From positions 1 through 21,665 of the forward strand of contig CAYRZF010000034.1 of assembly GCA_964428805.1 (NCBI GenBank): a DNA stretch of 21,665 nt. Reading direction: 5' to 3'. Shown one piece after another: positions 19,669 to 21,665 of this stretch; positions within the stretch are counted from its first letter, which is position 1; each line of letters opens with the position of its first letter. The position numbers and the translations under genes are program-made. Source of the stretch: CAYRZF01 sp964428805 (GTDB taxonomy: Bacteria; Methylomirabilota; Methylomirabilia; Rokubacteriales; CSP1-6). The notes under the pieces are model-generated. The model searched no databases. It worked only from the letters and a program-made list of their open reading frames with translations, and was not told the origin of the DNA.

Positions 19669-20313
19669 TCACTCTTCCATGACAATCACTGTATAGCCAG
19701 CGGCCGCCAGGCGCTGGGCCAGACGCTGGGCCTCCAGGCGGCTGGCGTTTTTTCCGACTCGCACGCGGTAGAACGTTCGCCCTCCCACCTCGACGCGCTG
19801 GACGGAGGTTCCGGTCCATGCCCGGTCCAGTTCGTCCTTCAATGCCGTAGCCCGGTACTCAGACGTGAAGGATGCCACCTGTACCGAAAAGAATCCGCTC
19901 CGAGTCTCTGGTGTCGAGCCGGGGAGGGCGATCACGCGGAGCCGAACCGGAATCACTCCCGGTCCAACCGCTCCGAGAACGCGGGCGGCGGCCTGTGAGA
20001 GGTCCAGGATTCGATTGTCCGTAAACGGGCCGCGGTCGGTAATCCGCACCTCCACAGTGCGACCGTTGAGCACGTTCTCCACGACCAGCCAGCTGCCGAA
20101 GGGCAGGGTTCGATGGGCCGCGGTCATCTGGGACATGTCGTAGGTCTCTCCGCTGGCGGTCTGTCGACCGTGGAACGGTTGGCCATACCAGGAGGCCTCT
20201 CCCGTCTCTTCATAACCCATGAAGACGGGTCGGGGTGTTGGGACCACGGCGACCGGAGACTTGGCACACGCCGTGAGAAGGAAGAGCAGGGACGCTAAGC
20301 CCGCTCGCGCCAC
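19669..20313 (-). CDS. rlpA: RlpA-type septal ring lytic transglycosylase with SPOR domain
   Basis: 214 residues. N-terminal export signal with lipobox (FLLTA-C16): outer-membrane lipoprotein. The double-psi beta-barrel (about 37-130) has GEASWYGQPFHGRQTASGE, MTAAHRTLPFGSWLVVENV, NGRTVEVRITDRGPF and RILDLSQAAARVLG, all standard RlpA motifs including the His and Asp of the active region. A SPOR domain (about 140-214; FFSVQVASFTSEYRATALKDEL, FYRVRVGKNASRLEAQRLAQRL) would bind denuded glycan strands at the septum. RlpA cleaves such glycans or acts in division and cell shape. GTG 20313 gives the shortest sensible signal peptide; no strong ribosome site is visible. Convergent to the tRNA. Confidence 0.93.
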   Translation of the reverse strand: MARAGLASLLFLLTACAKSPVAVVPTPRPVFMGYEETGEASWYGQPFHGRQTASGETYDMSQMTAAHRTLPFGSWLVVENVLNGRTVEVRITDRGPFTDNRILDLSQAAARVLGAVGPGVIPVRLRVIALPGSTPETRSGFFSVQVASFTSEYRATALKDELDRAWTGTSVQRVEVGGRTFYRVRVGKNASRLEAQRLAQRLAAAGYTVIVMEE

Positions 20314-20399
20314 CGCTCGATTCTACCATATCCAGGCATTATTTGTTTTGGACCCACTAGGGCTCGTGCATTACCCTAAGAGCGGAAGGGGTATCAGGC

Positions 20400-20681
20400 G
20401 TGCCCGAAGATCCGCTTCCCCCGTCGGAAGAGGTCGCCCGGGAGTGGTGCCCGAAGTGTGAGCCAGAGGTTGATCCCCTGACCGCCCTCGTCGTGGTCCG
20501 GTGGTGTGCGTTTCATTGGAAGGACCCGACCGGGCCGGATGATGCTGCCCTCCAGGAGCAGTTGACCGACATCTCAATGCGAACCTGTGACGTGGAGACG
20601 GACGCAGCCACCCAGCGGGCATGGGCGGAGTTCCTCCGTCGGAAGAACAGGCGACGGCGGGGGGACGAACGACCCCGGTAG
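20400..20681 (+). CDS. Small Cys-rich protein upstream of dtd
   Basis: 93 residues from GTG 20400, after AAGGGG at about 9 nt. Near the N-terminus C17-x-x-C20 (WCPKC), then RWCAFHW (C36, H39), form a possible zinc-binding C-C-C-H set. A later DAATQRAWAEFLRRKNRRRRGDERPR gives a basic end. I do not recognise the family. It ends 4 nt before the dtd start, so both are probably in one transcript. A role with nucleic acid (basic tail, zinc-like motif) is possible but only inferred. Confidence 0.65.
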   Translation: MPEDPLPPSEEVAREWCPKCEPEVDPLTALVVVRWCAFHWKDPTGPDDAALQEQLTDISMRTCDVETDAATQRAWAEFLRRKNRRRRGDERPR

Positions 20682-20685
20682 TCGA

Positions 20686-21135
20686 ATGCGTGCGGTGGTG
20701 CAACGAGTCAGCGAGGCGAGGGTCACAGTCGGAGGACGCACCGTGGGGGCCATCGGCGTGGGCCTGCTGGTTCTGGTCGGAGTCGGTGAGGGGGACACAG
20801 AGGCCGACGCGGACTATATCGGCAGGAAGGTAGCCGGACTCCGGATATTCGAGGACGACGAGGGGAAGATGAACCGCTCGTTGGAGGAAGTCCGCGGCTC
20901 CATCCTCGTGGTGAGCCAATTCACTCTCTACGGCGACTGCCGCAAGGGTCGTCGGCCTTCCTTCGTACGGGCCCTCACACCGGAAGCCGCCCGACCACTC
21001 GTGGAGCGGCTGTGTGAGCTGCTCCGGGCGCGGGGGTTTCGGGTGGATACAGGTGAGTTCGGCGAGATGATGGACGTGGCGCTAGTTAACCAGGGGCCCG
21101 TCACCCTACTGCTGGACAGCCGAAAGGAGTTTTGA
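20686..21135 (+). CDS. dtd: D-aminoacyl-tRNA deacylase
   Basis: Cytoplasmic homodimeric enzyme that hydrolyses D-aminoacyl-tRNA, removing D-amino acids (and Gly from tRNA-Ala) from mischarged tRNA. 149 residues, close to the usual 145. Starts MRAVVQRVSEARVTVGGRTV; SQFTLYGD (77-84) and NQGPVT (135-140) are the two active-site motifs that hold the cross-subunit GP dipeptide. Also KVAGLRIFEDDEGKMNRSL (about 48-66), standard for the family. ATG 20686 is chosen because homologues begin at MRAVVQRV; the frame is open further upstream but overlaps the preceding gene. Convergent to the YjbQ gene. Confidence 0.97.
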   Translation: MRAVVQRVSEARVTVGGRTVGAIGVGLLVLVGVGEGDTEADADYIGRKVAGLRIFEDDEGKMNRSLEEVRGSILVVSQFTLYGDCRKGRRPSFVRALTPEAARPLVERLCELLRARGFRVDTGEFGEMMDVALVNQGPVTLLLDSRKEF

Positions 21136-21162
21136 ATACAGCCTCTTTTCCTTAGGGGATGG

Positions 21163-21558
21163 CTAGCGCACGTCCACGACGATCTCGCGCTCGCGCGGGC
21201 CATCGCATTCCACCAGGGCGATGCCCTGCCAGGTGCCGAGGAGGAGTCGGCCTCCCTGGATCGGCACGGTCTCGGATGGTCCAAGCATGGCCGCCTTGAG
21301 GTGGGCGGCGCCGTTGTCATCCACCTTGTCGTGCTCCCAGATGCCTTGGGGGAAGAGGCGGTCAAGGGCGGTGACCACGTCCGAGCGGAACCCGGGGTCG
21401 GCGTTCTCATTGATGATGATCGCCGCTGTTGCGTGACGGACGAAGACGGTGCAGATTCCCTCGTCCCGGCGCGCCCGGGCCACTGCCTCGGCGACCTGGC
21501 GCGTGATGTCCACCACTTCTTGACTCTTCCGCGTCTTGACCCGGAAAGTTTCCTGCAT
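21163..21558 (-). CDS. yjbQ: YjbQ/UPF0047 family protein
   Basis: 131-residue UPF0047/YjbQ protein, annotated in the databases as secondary thiamine-phosphate synthase enzyme; its real role is not settled. Conserved motifs: VRHATAAIIINENADPG (40-56, H42), DDNGAAHLKAAMLGPSE (80-96, N82 and H86), then IQGGRLLLGTWQGIALVECDGPR, with the terminal beta-strand EIVVDV. These residues form the proposed metal/phosphate site in known structures. ATG 21558 follows GAGGAGG. Convergent to dtd. The 21559-21665 end of the window holds no recognisable gene. Confidence 0.93.
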   Translation of the reverse strand: MQETFRVKTRKSQEVVDITRQVAEAVARARRDEGICTVFVRHATAAIIINENADPGFRSDVVTALDRLFPQGIWEHDKVDDNGAAHLKAAMLGPSETVPIQGGRLLLGTWQGIALVECDGPREREIVVDVR

Positions 21559-21665
21559 CGCTCGACCTCCTCGAGCCCCATTTCTCGCGGGGCGAGTTTC
21601 TGGTCTGCCGTAATGGCGGTAGCCTAGCCCGAGCCACGAGAGGGGTCAAGCACCGCCGCCTTGAC

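Overview
The window looks like a GC-rich (roughly 65 percent by eye) Gram-negative bacterial scaffold. It carries lipoproteins with clear lipoboxes, an OmpA/Pal-type protein, RlpA, a PilX-like pilus protein, two sigma-54 (-24/-12) promoter matches and selenocysteine use. Gene content and style resemble uncultivated Candidatus Rokubacteria/Methylomirabilota genomes. That placement rests on gene-family impression only. A run of 100 N at 9672-9771 shows that the sequence is a scaffold with one join of unknown size.

Layout. 1-214: 3' end of an unrecognised plus-strand gene. 276-3588 (minus): M20 amidohydrolase, purC, EamA transporter, and a small carboxymuconolactone decarboxylase/AhpD-like gene that is open only if an in-frame TGA is read as selenocysteine. 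3679-6279 (minus): DUF4124 protein, TPR lipoprotein and PilX-like pilus protein, transcribed from a sigma-54-type promoter. 6513-8778 (minus): PilZ protein, Ste24-type M48 protease and isocitrate-lyase/PEP-mutase family enzyme, joined by GTGA and ATGA overlaps. 8846-9670 (plus): promoter, a frame-disrupted small gene and a conserved unknown gene. After the gap come an OmpA lipoprotein gene with its own sigma-54-type promoter (9977-10613), a terminator hairpin, then a two-gene unit of a 357-aa uncharacterised protein and a UGSC-family selenoprotein (10721-12339). uvrA lies convergent to it (12336-15140). From 15188 a PerR/Fur-type regulator begins an apparent peroxide-defence unit: regulator, rubrerythrin, two-cluster Fe-S protein, DUF3501 protein and cytochrome c lipoprotein, the last three linked by ATGA overlaps. 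The rest holds a PuuD-like membrane protein, a 57-aa acidic protein, tRNA-Met(CAU), RlpA, a small Cys-rich protein, D-aminoacyl-tRNA deacylase and YjbQ.

The most notable content is two independent selenoprotein genes about 11 kb apart. Each has a redox motif containing the TGA codon (CTSU and UGSC) and a strong hairpin just after it (bacterial SECIS candidates). Standard gene calling would split or truncate both. Other points of interest are the two sigma-54 promoters of surface-protein genes, a near-perfect Fur/PerR operator lying on the start codon of the regulator, and a family of GC-rich palindromes dispersed between genes, at least one acting as a T-tailed terminator.
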